A stretch of 51,472 nucleotides of DNA from Chara braunii (lineage: Eukaryota > Streptophyta > Charophyceae > Charales > Characeae): positions 1,669,581-1,721,052 of the forward strand of contig BFEA01000020.1 of assembly GCA_003427395.1 (NCBI GenBank). The letters are read 5' to 3'. The notes below the pieces were generated by a model. That model saw nothing but the letters and a program-made list of their open reading frames with translations. It was not told where the DNA came from and did not search any database. Every line of letters starts with the position of its first letter. Within the stretch, counting starts at the first letter, position 1. A program made the translations under genes and the position numbers. Of this stretch, positions 23,519-32,604 are shown one piece after another.

Positions 23519-24086
23519 TGAACCACCAGTACCTTGCGGTCCTTGCCCAGCTATTGAAGCAGAGCCTTCATTTTGGCTGGCGTGCCAGCAGTTTTGGTCC
23601 AGAAGCCTGACCCCCAAAAGCTGTGGCCGTATACGAGCCACATATTTGTTTTTGAAGCTGGGCGAAATACTCGCGCCCGAAGTCCATCCAGGCAAAACGG
23701 GTTGCATGCGTGGCCCGACTTGCCTGGATGGCTTTCAAGCGAAATGACACCCCAGTGCATCCCACCCAATGCGCCAGCATGCACGGCGCTTTTCAGCAAA
23801 TGGTTGGGACGTACTGGTGGTCTAAGCCACCAGTACAACTCCGCATCTCTTTTTGCCAAGGCAGATTCCTCCTGTGCGCCAACCACCAGTACATCCGAAC
23901 CCTTTTTGCCCAGGGCGGATTCCCCCTGGGCACTAAGTTTTGCCGAAACACCACCGCGGAGCTTCTTTTTTCCCTTTTGGCTGGTGCCGCCAGCCATTTT
24001 TGGTCCCATAGCCCTGAGCCTCCAAACTTTTTGGGATGAGCCAGTTTCAATTCTCAAGTTTGCCTGGGCCATGTACTGGTTGGTAT
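23519..24086 (+). repeat. Cluster of short elements with AACCACCAGTAC / GTACTGGTGGTT termini
   Basis: AACCACCAGTAC-type starts occur at about 23520, 23825 and 23881, and an inverted end (GGCCATGTACTGGTTGGTA) at 24067. The unit 23881-24085 is about 205 bp. Its inside reads GGCGGATTCCCCCTG, TTTTGCCGAAACACC, then GGCTGG..GCCAGCCATTTTTGGTCC. The same inside occurs inverted at 30560-30745 and partly at 36549-36742 and 42925-43027. The open frames here are shadows. Confidence 0.75.
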
Positions 24087-24663
24087 AAAAAGGGTGTCGG
24101 CCTCCCAGGGAATACAGAGTTACTCCCGTCGGGATTCAAACTCAGGTTGCTCCATTAACAGTTGTATTGGTGCCCAAGATTCTGCGTAAAAGATCTATAA
24201 GGTCCGCCAAGATATAATAATCCAAATATGGCTCAAACTCTTTGGCCATTCTTTAAAATACAGAAAAGAAACAGTTCTTAGCCTGAAGTGCATTATGTCC
24301 AATGGATGGGTGAAAATCCGGTTTTCTATTTATTTATTTTTTTATGAAGTTTTTTCCATTTTTCGAGAATAATCCAGTGTGATCCAAAGCCAGTGGCTGA
24401 GATTGAGATCCCACTTACCCAGCATCTTAGTTCCTGACCGTAGATAACATTCAGATTGGCAGCCCGAGAGAGAGAATCCAGGTACTAAGTGGGATCTTCC
24501 CCTTTCTCTTAGGGGTCAGTGGTGTGTATTGGGATATTCAAAATAGCACTTTCTTGTATGAGCGTGGCCAGAAATCAAATGATACAGTCCAGGCATAGTC
24601 GTGGTATGAGCTTTGCTTGGCCGAAGAGCCTTGCTCAGCTCAGTACTGCGGCGATTTTTGTCA
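24087..24663. other. No gene recognised
   Basis: AT-rich sequence without repeat family or open frame of note. A short run GGGAATACAGAGTTACTCC follows the element end. Confidence 0.5.
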
Positions 24664-24711
24664 GGGACGCGGGGCCCGCTTCCCGGCTTTGGTATTAATA
24701 AACAGTGACTT

Positions 24712-24764
<53 letters not shown>

Positions 24765-24775
24765 AAAAAAAAAAA
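24664..24775 (+). repeat. Retroposon 3' tail: GGGACGCGGGGCCCG hairpin, AATAAA-like signal, long poly(A)
   Basis: GGGACGCGGGGCCCGCTTCC at 24664 is a variant of the LINE tail block. GGTATTAATAAACAGTGAC follows it and then ~58 bases of almost pure A. ATTAATAAA also stands next to the minus-strand tail at 24983-25043. Confidence 0.8.
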
Positions 24776-24982
24776 AAATCAAACCGAAGTTACCAAACTA
24801 GGTTGAACAAATGTGTACCCTATCTCTCTCAGGCGCGGTGTGCCTATATAAGCACTCACAATAGCACTTCACCTGGATTTATATGACCAAAATTCACCAA
24901 ATGGGGCACTCCTTCTTCTTATTCTTTTTTTACAAAAAGACACAGGCCTTCTACTCTTTTCTTGTTTTTTGTGAAAGAGGAT

Positions 24983-25043
24983 CAAACTTTATTAATATCA
25001 AAAAGGGGAACCGGGCCTGGCGTCCAGTCACACATGCGAGTTC
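24983..25043 (-). repeat. Retroposon 3' tail joined to U6
   Basis: Read on the minus strand this is GACTGGACGCCAGGCCCGGTTCC followed by TTTTTGATATTAATAAAGTTTG. It follows the 3' end of the U6 fragment (25044-25085) without spacer apart from a short GAACTCGCATGTGT block. Confidence 0.75.
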
Positions 25044-25085
25044 GGACCATTTCTCGATTTATGCGTGTCATCCTTGCGCAGGGGT
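25044..25085 (-). pseudogene. U6 snRNA 3' fragment
   Basis: On the minus strand the sequence matches the U6 3' half: CCCCTGCGCAAGGATGACAC, GCATAAATCGAGAAATGG, TCC. The 5' half is missing, and 6 bases further on lies a sequencing adapter (25092-25129), so the break may be artificial. The intact U6 3' end runs directly into a LINE-type tail. Confidence 0.9.
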
Positions 25086-25091
25086 CTAGTC

Positions 25092-25129
25092 CTGTCTCTT
25101 ATACACATCTAGATGTGTATAAGAGACAG
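25092..25129. other. Nextera mate-pair junction adapter (assembly contaminant)
   Basis: The 38 bases are the Tn5 mosaic end CTGTCTCTTATACACATCT followed exactly by its reverse complement. This is the known circularisation junction of Nextera mate-pair libraries. It is not genomic; sequence on its two sides came from the ends of one circularised fragment or was wrongly joined. Confidence 0.98.
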
Positions 25130-25192
25130 GGTTTAGTCATTTTGTAGAATATTTTTTTGACGTGAAATCCGTTTTGTAGTATGCATTGGCCC

Positions 25193-25261
25193 TTTTTTTT
25201 TTTTTTTTTTAAGAAAAAGCAACTTCATTATAAAAACCGGGAAATGGGCCCGGTGTCCCTC
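25193..25261 (-). repeat. Retroposon 3' tail with poly(A) (poly-T on plus strand)
   Basis: Minus-strand reading: AGGGACACCGGGCCCATTTC, CCGGTTTTTATAATGAAGTTGC, then poly(A). It is another member of the GGGAC..GGGCCC tail family. Confidence 0.75.
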
Positions 25262-26678
25262 ACATAGATGCTGATGCCATCATAGGCTAAGAAAGGCACT
25301 TCGGCCAACCCTATCCCCGACCCCAGCCATCTAGCTACCGAGACCCCGGTCCCCCCCGTACTATCAGTCCCAAGTTGCTAAAAAGAACCTAAGCAACAAA
25401 AAGGTAGTTACCTAAATACAAAGAAAAGTCGAATTCAAACCCTATCTATTACTCAAACGCTGTTTACTATTGACCCGTCATCAAAAAACCGCACAAAACA
25501 CAAAATTACTCGGAATTACACAAACCCTAGCCAGTACTAATTACCGCAAACAATAATGCTAGAACCATAACCACTACTGCCAACCGATGGGAGACATACA
25601 CTGCTAAACTTGGTATCTCTCTTACCCTAATTACTCTCCTATTCAGCCCTGAGGCAAAAGATTCGAATCCATAACTACTAAACACAATAACCAAATAAAC
25701 CGTAAAGAAGCACCACTGGACAGCTATAAACCGAAATTTCGAATCTATACCGCAAAAACAATTCGAAGCTATAACTGCTAAGCGCAATAAGCAATGAAAT
25801 CATCAAAAGTTGCTCAAACCAATAGATGATCGCACGCTGTAATTACTAATTATGTAAAGTTGCCCAAACCCTGATTGCCACTAGACAGCAATTCTAACCA
25901 CGATCACTAGTCCGATCAACTTCAGAATCACGGATTATATCACAACTATCTAAAGCCTCGCTACCACGGTCACACATATCACAATCGTAAAGTCGTCGAA
26001 ACCCCAAGATCAGGAGATCCTGAGCAACACCACGTCCAAAGCAGGAGTAAAAGCAACAGTGGACAACCCTGGTCATAGCTGAAGCCCCGGCCGAGCATTT
26101 GTCATCGTTATAGGCGATACCAATCACAGTGTGTGGTCCATCGTCTCTCTCCCGGAAGTCGACGTTTACCGGTGCACTCTCATCCGTCGTCTCTGGCTCA
26201 GCGACTGAAGACCTAGCCCAAACCATCTCATTCAGCAGCACCATCACGCCGATAGCAGGGGAGGAGCATAATCGATTGATCTGTCGTCCCGAGCCTAGGC
26301 ACAGCGCCCAAAAGTCGATGCTAAGGTTCGATACTGAAGATTACGTATCTGCAATCAGCGGGCGAAGCCCCTGATTGGGTCATAATTCTGATATGTACGG
26401 TGCGCAGATCCTACCCGTTAACCGTCCCCACATCTCTGCCTTCCTCTCACGGTCAATCCAGGATTACCAACAAGCGTTGACCAAGACTGGCTATGGCAGG
26501 TGCATGGTACTGCCCCCTCGAAGCGGCCTCCACCTCGGCGCCCTCGCGCTCTATCACCCCACCGCCTCCGCCATACCCAACAGCAAGCTCTGGCTGAGCA
26601 TAGCTTAACGACAGCTACACCCGTGCGATCCCCCGCTGCCTGCGCACCCTTTTGGTTTGGGCGGGAAGCCATTTTCCA
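25262..26678. other. No gene recognised
   Basis: This stretch may be the body of the minus-strand element ending at 25193. Short related motifs recur (CGAATTC..AACCCTA, AAGTTGCYCAAACC at ~25808 and 25857, AAYACAATAACCAA). A minus-strand open frame (25894-26247) encodes a Cys/Asp-rich peptide (VNVDFRERDDGPHTVIGIAY) that I cannot assign. From about 26500 the DNA is CG-rich and Pro-coding by composition only. Confidence 0.5.
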
Positions 26679-26719
26679 TTGAGAAAACTACCCTACCGAG
26701 GGTAGGGTACATTTCTCAA
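26679..26719. repeat. Two-part inverted repeat (hairpin)
   Basis: TTGAGAAA (26679-26686) pairs with TTTCTCAA (26712-26719), and TACCCTACC (26689-26697) pairs with GGTAGGGTA (26701-26709) around a GAG loop. The purpose is unknown. Confidence 0.85.
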
Positions 26720-26906
26720 CTGCAGTGCCTTTCCTTTTTTTTGTTTTTTTAGACCTGATTGCATCCTGAAACGGAGGAACTCTGACAGCTGTGTTTGGCT
26801 GTCTGGCATCAAACTCTTTTCCTTCTTTGGGCAATGAATGCATTTGGCCATCCACGTCGTCCCCGTCCATTTTACAAATGGTGACCTCCTGTCCCCTCAC
26901 CACGGG

Positions 26907-26946
26907 GAGTATCCCTTTTTCACGGAGAGTATCCCTTTTTCACGGA
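26907..26946 (+). repeat. 20-bp tandem duplication
   Basis: Two exact copies of GAGTATCCCTTTTTCACGGA stand next to each other. Confidence 0.95.
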
Positions 26947-27130
26947 GACCTTCACTCCGACTGTTCCAGACATGTTTCATTTCTCCCAGTTACGTTAAAA
27001 AAAATAAGGAGAAAAGCTGTTTCTAGCGTTTTTTTCAGTTTTTTTATTTGTTGTTCCGAATTTATTAATGTCGACATGGCATCACACCGTTGAGTTTTCT
27101 AAGCTCAACAACCGTAGGTGGGACCAGACC

Positions 27131-27706
27131 CCAGGGGCCAAGTCCGACTAGCGAAGAGTTACGCTTCGCGGCCAGGTTTTCGACGACGTGGGACGTTCTG
27201 TGACAGGTCTCAGTCGCCGATCGGCTGCAGATCCACGCCCAGCGTTGTTGGCCTCAGTTTCATGTAGGGTCGTTTCGTTCGGCTAATAGGATGATTTTAA
27301 ATTATTTTGGTGTTGTTTTTGTTGGCCACTTCCGTTGGGCGGGAAGCTTCAATTCTATGTTTTTTTTACCCATGGGGTGTTTTTGAAGCTTCCCGCCCTC
27401 ATTCTTTTGTTTTTTTTAATGTGCAGAAATACACAATATCATAATGGCCTGAGAGCAACTACCTTCAGAGGACTCAGCCCATTGGCTGAGTCGAACTCTC
27501 ATCCAGAAAAAGGGGCGACGAATGCGATGGCTCACAGCCTACTGGCTGATGCGAGTACCCTCACCTGAATTTCACTTTCTTTAGCTTGTAGAAAGCAAGA
27601 TTTTTAAATCCGAAAACAATACAGAAACCATTTTTCAAATGCCAAAAGCGCGTCACACAACCCTGTTCCACCGTTTTAATCGATGCTAGTGGGACTTGGC
27701 CCCAGG
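27131..27706. repeat. Inverted pair of a 24-bp motif bounding ~0.55 kb
   Basis: CCAGGGGCCAAGTCCGACTAGCG at 27131 and its near inverse CGATGCTAGTGGGACTTGGC at 27681 face each other. The right copy abuts the U6 fragment at 27710. The inner sequence holds a perfect 16-bp inverted repeat (27337-27398) and two GGCTGA/CCCATTGG hairpins (~27475-27550). Confidence 0.6.
27337..27398. repeat. Perfect 16-bp inverted repeat
   Basis: GGGCGGGAAGCTTCAA (27337-27352) is exactly complementary to TTGAAGCTTCCCGCCC (27383-27398) with a 30-base T-rich loop. Confidence 0.95.
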
Positions 27707-27709
27707 GGG

Positions 27710-27710
27710 C

Positions 27711-27742
<32 letters not shown>

Positions 27743-27760
27743 ACGGATGTCCCGAAGGAC
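27710..27760 (-). pseudogene. U6 snRNA 5' fragment joined to a tail motif
   Basis: Minus-strand reading: GTCCTTCGGGACATCCGTTA, AAATTGGAACGATACAGAGA, AGATTAGCATG. U6 homology stops at GCATG and passes into CCCCTGGGGCCAAGTCCCAC. The C/G-rich microhomology at the joint fits template switching by a reverse transcriptase from U6 RNA to another RNA. Confidence 0.9.
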
Positions 27761-27830
27761 CTTTTTTTTTTTTGTGGAAAGTTCGCATCTTTATTAAACC
27801 ACTGGTACTTGGCCCAGCTATAGGCTGCGG
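27761..27830 (-). repeat. A-rich tract and GGCCAAGTACCAGTGGTTTAATAAAG element end
   Basis: On the minus strand CTGGGCCAAGTACCAGTGGT and TTAATAAAGATGCG are followed by a 12-A run, which abuts the 5' end of the U6 fragment. The GTACCAGTGGTTTAA motif is the terminus seen in the short inverted-terminus elements. Confidence 0.7.
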
Positions 27831-29056
27831 GCTTGCCCATTAACGCGGCACAGCCTCAGGAGGTCGGCCGAGAGCAGCGCCCGGTACTTCAGCAAAGGCC
27901 GGCCTCAGGAACTTTCGATGACACTCCCGAATAGGGCGCGCTGGCGCTTAGCGCTAACCTGCGCTGTGGACCGGCTGGCGAGGCCCAGCCATACTCCATG
28001 GACTGCGGTCGTAGTGGTGATTCGCCATAGCTACCCTGGTCATCTTGGTGTCCGCCTGGCCAACCTGTCCAGGTGATGGTGGACCTTCCACCTGGCACAT
28101 CGGGAGACGGTACATCGGTGCTAGGCACCTATTTTTGTTGGATCTGACGGCGCACTTTTTTGTGGGTCGACATGGTTTGGAATGGGGACTTAAGGCGAGG
28201 CGCGGCTGCATGGTTGCTTGCAAGGTGTCATAGAAGAAGGCGGTCGCCGCTTGCAAGAGGTCGTGGACGCTCTGTTCTCGAGTTGTGGGGATCAGTTTGG
28301 GGCTGATGGGGGGGACAGCTGCACTGGGGCCATGGCCGGAGGTTATGATGAAGCGCATGCTTGATGTCATTTGGGAGTTGGAGGAGGGGCCGGCTCCTCA
28401 ACTCGATGATTTCATTGACTGGCATCAAGCAGGGCTTCTCATGCACGGATGCTACGACATCTTCAGGAAAGGGCAGGATCGTTGTGCCACCTTGGAGGCA
28501 GGGCTGTGGCTGCGCTCTGATGGGAGTGATCAGAGTCTGGGCGCGGGTGAAGGATTGACGGCAACATCGATAACGACAACAACAAATATCATAACAGTGA
28601 TAACTGATGGTGGCCACCACGACAAAGATGAGGTGGACAACAGCAGCAGGGTCAGGAACAACAGCTACGACGTTGAAGATGGTGTGAATAGCAACGTCAC
28701 TCCAAATAACATGTCGGCACTGTATTTGACAACGGTGGAAGCTTCGGCGACGGCGCCTGAGACAATGAGAACATCAGCAATGTCAACACCGGTTACCAAA
28801 ACGACATCCAGCATATTAAAGAAGATCACCACGATATCACCATCACCGCCATCGATGGTGATGGCGACAACAATAACAGCGCGGGATCTGCGGGTCGTGC
28901 ATGTTGTGTTCCAGCGCAAGAACGATTGCTTGACTGAGGATGGGAGATCACCGCTGGTGGTCACTCGTCGATACAAAACTAATGGATTTGATACAAAACT
29001 CTCCCCCCGTTCTATGGATGTACATTTGATACAAAACTAATGAGTATGGTGGCATC
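27831..29056. other. No recognised gene; low-complexity open frame 28285-29040
   Basis: The plus-strand frame at 28285-29040 (251 codons) reads as a short ordered start (MLDVIWELEEGPAPQLDDFIDWHQAGLLMHG) followed by a Thr/Ser/Asn-rich tail produced by degenerate ACAACG/ATCACC repeats. I know no family like it. GATACAAAACT occurs three times at 28970, 28990 and 29028. A functional gene is not supported but cannot be excluded. Confidence 0.4.
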
Positions 29057-29426
29057 TCAGGGGAGGCATTGTGATGAGTGGCCGACTGGGAGTTGGGATC
29101 GGCGGATAACTAGAGCGCCCCTTGGTCTGTGTTGGAAGGGGGTGGGGTAGGCGATGGGCTCCTCGTTAATTAGGGTTGACCGGTCTTTTTGGGCCCTGAT
29201 TACTTTGAGCCCCGGAATGTCCTGAGGGTCGGACGCTTTTGGGGGCGGCTTAGGGTTTGATAGGTGGATAGAGTGGCTCCCTGGGATGCTTGATGGAAAC
29301 ATATGTTGCCTCGTGGGTAGTTGGCAGGGGGTCAACCTTCCCTGCTTCAGGGAAGCAATCAGTGCCCCCTGCTTCACACAGTATTCGATATATGACATGA
29401 TCCCCTCGCATAACTCACTTTCATAC

Positions 29427-29796
29427 NNNNNNNNNNNNNNNNNNNNNNNNNNNNNNNNNNNNNNNNNNNNNNNNNNNNNNNNNNNNNNNNNNNNNNNNNN
29501 NNNNNNNNNNNNNNNNNNNNNNNNNNNNNNNNNNNNNNNNNNNNNNNNNNNNNNNNNNNNNNNNNNNNNNNNNNNNNNNNNNNNNNNNNNNNNNNNNNNN
29601 NNNNNNNNNNNNNNNNNNNNNNNNNNNNNNNNNNNNNNNNNNNNNNNNNNNNNNNNNNNNNNNNNNNNNNNNNNNNNNNNNNNNNNNNNNNNNNNNNNNN
29701 NNNNNNNNNNNNNNNNNNNNNNNNNNNNNNNNNNNNNNNNNNNNNNNNNNNNNNNNNNNNNNNNNNNNNNNNNNNNNNNNNNNNNNNNNNNNNNNN
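29427..29796. other. Assembly gap (370 N)
   Basis: Unknown bases. Open frames crossing it have no meaning. The right flank starts within or next to a retroposon tail on the minus strand. Confidence 1.
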
Positions 29797-29816
29797 CCGG
29801 GATTGAGGCTTTGCCT

Positions 29817-29950
29817 GGCGGGCCGCTCCATCTATTGGTGGGGAGCAACATCTGCTGGAAACCGGGTCCAGCGCCCCTAAATACGTCTTTACAAAACAGA
29901 ACATCTTGAGAGTGGCGCCATTGTGCTGGAAACCGGGTCCAGCGTCCCAT
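29817..29950 (-). repeat. Two LINE-type tail blocks, minus strand
   Basis: On the minus strand, 29880-29817 reads GCGCTGGACCCGGTTTCCAG, then TTGCTCCCCACCAATAGATG and GAGC. It is nearly identical to the LINE-2 end at 21971. A second, shorter copy (GGGACGCTGGACCCGGTTTCCAGC) is at 29948-29921. Both can form the GCTGGA/TCCAGC hairpin. Confidence 0.85.
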
Positions 29951-30109
29951 ATCCAATCTATTTTTCCATACCTAACCTGCAGCAGGGTCGGGTATTGGGG
30001 GGGGAAGTACCGGGGGGCACCGGTGCCAGATGTTCGGGAAGTGAACGCCCGCTAGCCCCAGCCTCGGCATGGATCGGCATACCGGTCGGCCAAGGCTTGG
30101 ACTCGGTAG

Positions 30110-30134
30110 CTGGGCCAAGTACTGGTGGTTTAAC
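30110..30134 (+). repeat. Element terminus GGGCCAAGTACTGGTGGTTTAA
   Basis: It is an isolated copy of the terminal motif of the inverted-terminus family. The partner terminus is not obvious. Confidence 0.5.
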
Positions 30135-30202
30135 AGAAGCATCAGAGGCCGAGAGTCCATCCACAAGCAAACCGGAATACTGGGGCCTTTACCGAGCTTC
30201 GG

Positions 30203-30345
30203 CTCATGCTGGAAACTGGGCCCAGCATCCCATTCAGCTACCCTGCTTTCCCGAAAACAAATTAAACCTAGACAGCAAATCTAGCCATGACGACGGGAGA
30301 GAAGGAATTGGAGTTCCTTCATTGGGAGCATTACCCAGCTTTGAA
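30203..30345 (-). repeat. LINE-type tail, minus strand, with both hairpin motifs
   Basis: Minus-strand order is CTGGGTAATGCTCCCAATGAAGG (30338-30318), then GGGATGCTGGGCCCAGTTTC (30232 downwards) ending CCAGCATG. This is the same two-hairpin order as at 2925-3060 and 22978-23368. Confidence 0.75.
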
Positions 30346-30559
30346 TTTAGGAAAACGTATCGGAAGGAGATGGCAGGCAATACTTGAAGCAAAGGTGGAC
30401 CACTCACACTACCCAACGGTAGAATACTTACTCCACGCCTTCCTGCGATACAAGCAGCCTTGATTACTCCCTTCGGGAAGGATTGACAGCCAGCATGCCT
30501 GTACCACAGAATCTGACAGACGAAAGGTTCCCTTAGAAACACTCTGAGACCCGGAGGCA

Positions 30560-30745
30560 GCTTAAGAACAACGAAAGGTTCTCTTAGAAAAACTCTGAGA
30601 CCTGGGGGCAACTGGACCAAAATGGCTGGCCAGGCCAGTCAAATCGAAATAAGAATGCTGCACTGGTGTTCGGCAAAGTTTGGCGCACAGGGGGAATCCG
30701 CCTAGTACAAAAGAGGCTCGGATGTACTGGTGGTTTAATGGGGTC
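30560..30745 (-). repeat. Inverted-terminus element, minus-strand copy
   Basis: The reverse complement starts TTAAACCACCAGTACATCCG, continues CTAGGCGGATTCCCCCTGTG, and passes through TTTGCCGAACACCAGTGCAGC to GGCCAGCCATTTTGGTCC. This aligns well with 23881-24005. Directly upstream on the plus strand is a ~50-bp duplicated AACGAAAGGTTCYCTTAGAAA block (30518 and 30569). Confidence 0.75.
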
Positions 30746-31209
30746 ATCTTCACTCCATTGCCCCCATATGTTGATGCCTCAGTTGCTTTAACCTCTCTCT
30801 TTTCCACAGCAGACAAATACTATACTCATTAGCCTGCTCACTAATCACTAACCGCCAGCATGTAATGCAATACAACTATAGCCTCACATTTCAGGCAGCT
30901 ACTGCCTGCCCTTGCTAGCAAAGAAAAAGATGACCTTCAGCAAATGCTGGGCCTTGCTAACCAGTGAACGGCTGGCCTTGCTAGGACACACACCCCCTTG
31001 GGATGACGCAGGTTAGCTATTACAGACACTGCTTGCGCACCACCCAAGGGGTAGCTCACGGTTGTTGTATGTTGGGACTGGACGATGATAGGGTATCCTG
31101 ATGTTCTTGGTCTACGGGTGGTCACGCGACTGTTGGGTGGTTTGTACAGTCTGGTTTACTCGAGCCCAGCAGAGCACATCTTCAGACTACTTCACAGTGT
31201 ATGTCAATA
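30746..31209. other. No gene recognised
   Basis: Mixed-composition DNA with short CCTTGCTA repeats at 30910-30985. Confidence 0.5.
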
Positions 31210-31268
31210 CGACTCAACAGGTTAGGTCATTTGCACGATTCACACGAGGTCCTGTGTTCGATACCAGA
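31210..31268 (+). repeat. tRNA-like sequence
   Basis: GACTCAACAGGTTAGGTC resembles a tRNA A-box/D-arm, and CACACGAGGTC followed by GTGTTCGATACC resembles an anticodon-arm end and B-box. A complete cloverleaf with acceptor stem is not seen, so this is probably SINE- or pseudogene-derived. Confidence 0.45.
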
Positions 31269-31272
31269 TTAT

Positions 31273-32095
31273 GACTTAGGGCTGGTCATCCTCCCAGTAC
31301 GTAGTCAAGGATTGAGGCTGGCATAGCAGTTCCTTAGTACGGGATGTTGGGGGTGTATACTGCACTTCACCGCGGGGCCGGAACGGGGTCCAGGGACATA
31401 CGAGGGAACAGAGGATTGTCTAGCTCTCACAGTTTATCATACAACACAAGGTTCTCCAGGGTCGATCGATATAGTCCATGATCCAGGACTTAGGGTTGGT
31501 TGTCCTCCTAGTACGTAGCTTAAGGGTTGAGGCTGGCATAGCAGTTCCTTAGTACGGGATGCCGGGGGTGTCAGGAGATACTGCACCATACCACGGGGCC
31601 GGAACGGGCTCCAGGGATATAAGAGGGAACAGAGGATCCCCAGCTCTCTCTATCGACGATTCTCCAGGGTCCATACACATAGTCCATGATACAGTCCATG
31701 ATTCACGACTTAGGGTTGGCTATCCTCCTAGTACGTAGCTTAGGGCTTGAGGCTGGCATAGCAGTTCCTTAGTACGGGATGTCGGGGGTGTTGGGAGATA
31801 CTGCACCTTACTGCGGGGCCGGAACGGGCTCGAGGGATATACGATGGAACAGGGGATTCCCAGCCCTCTACCATCAACACAATAAAACACTGCAATCCAC
31901 ACATGACTCAGGGTTGGCTATCCTCCTAGTACGTAGCATATAGGGTTGAGGCTCGCATAGCAGTTCCTTAGAACGGGATGTTGGGGGTGTCAGGAGATAC
32001 TGCACCTTACCGCGGGGCTGGAACGGGCTCCAGGGATATACGAGGGAACGGAGGATCCCCAGCTCTCTGCCATCCAAAAACGTAACACTGTGCAC
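31273..32095 (+). repeat. Tandem repeat, four units of about 200-220 bp
   Basis: Units start at GACTTAGGGYTGGT (31273, 31487, 31707, 31905). Each contains CCTCCTAGTACGTAG, GAGGCTGGCATAGCAGTTCC, TTAGTACGGGATG, GGGGGTGT and CGGGGCCGGAACGGG in the same order. The units diverge by base changes and short indels. Short open frames on the minus strand repeat with the units and are not genes. Confidence 0.92.
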
Positions 32096-32450
32096 CCTCA
32101 TGAAGACCTGTAGTAGCATGTTCATACCTAGCTCCCGAAGTCCCCGTGCAATCGGGCTTGCACGGCGTCTGCTTCAACCAGGGCTGAGCAGGGGGGTTAG
32201 GTCTCTCTGCCTAGCCCAGGTGCCTGCAACCGCTGCCTGGTCAGGTCACCCTGCCAATATGGCAATGGGTGATGGTCCCGGGTGGTTAACACTAGGGTAG
32301 GACAGGGGGGGTGGGGGTGCGCCAGGGCAAAAATGATAAGAGGAAGGGTGGGTGGGGTCTTCAGAGGGATTCAGCTGGACAACCGAGTGGCCGAGTATTG
32401 TGGATAACTGTCATTGGTCTAGCATCCTGCCTCTACAATAACCTGGGCTG
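32096..32450. other. No gene recognised
   Basis: GC-rich sequence downstream of the tandem array. Confidence 0.5.
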
Positions 32451-32519
32451 AAAAAAAAAAGAAAAAAAAAAAGAAGAAGAAGAAGAAGAATCACGGAACA
32501 TTACTTCTTTTTTTTTTTN

Positions 32520-32576
<57 letters not shown>

Positions 32577-32604
32577 ACTTTTTTTTTTTTTTTTTTTTTT
32601 TTTT
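32451..32604. repeat. Homopolymer/AAG tract with a single-N join (32519)
   Basis: A-runs and (AAG)n lead to poly-T, one N at 32519, about 55 A, TTACT and then another poly-T. The poly-T/N/poly-A arrangement suggests two contig ends joined at homopolymers. Confidence 0.9.

Noticed and set aside
25092-25129. Natural Tn5 or bacterial transposon end
   Set aside because: Two mosaic ends back to back without IS50 sequence are the synthetic mate-pair adapter.
25894-26247. Host exon encoding VNVDFRERDDGPHTVIGIAY
   Set aside because: I could not tie it to a family, and splice sites or neighbours do not support an exon.
28285-29040. 251-codon plus-strand open frame as a protein gene
   Set aside because: Most of it is Thr/Ser/Asn low complexity from degenerate ACAACG repeats, with no domain or splice evidence. 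Kept only as unassigned DNA.
29057-29956. Open frames crossing the N gap
   Set aside because: Their length comes from translating N as X.
31273-32095. CRISPR array
   Set aside because: Units are ~200 bp and diverged throughout, without conserved short repeats and unique spacers; eukaryotic context.
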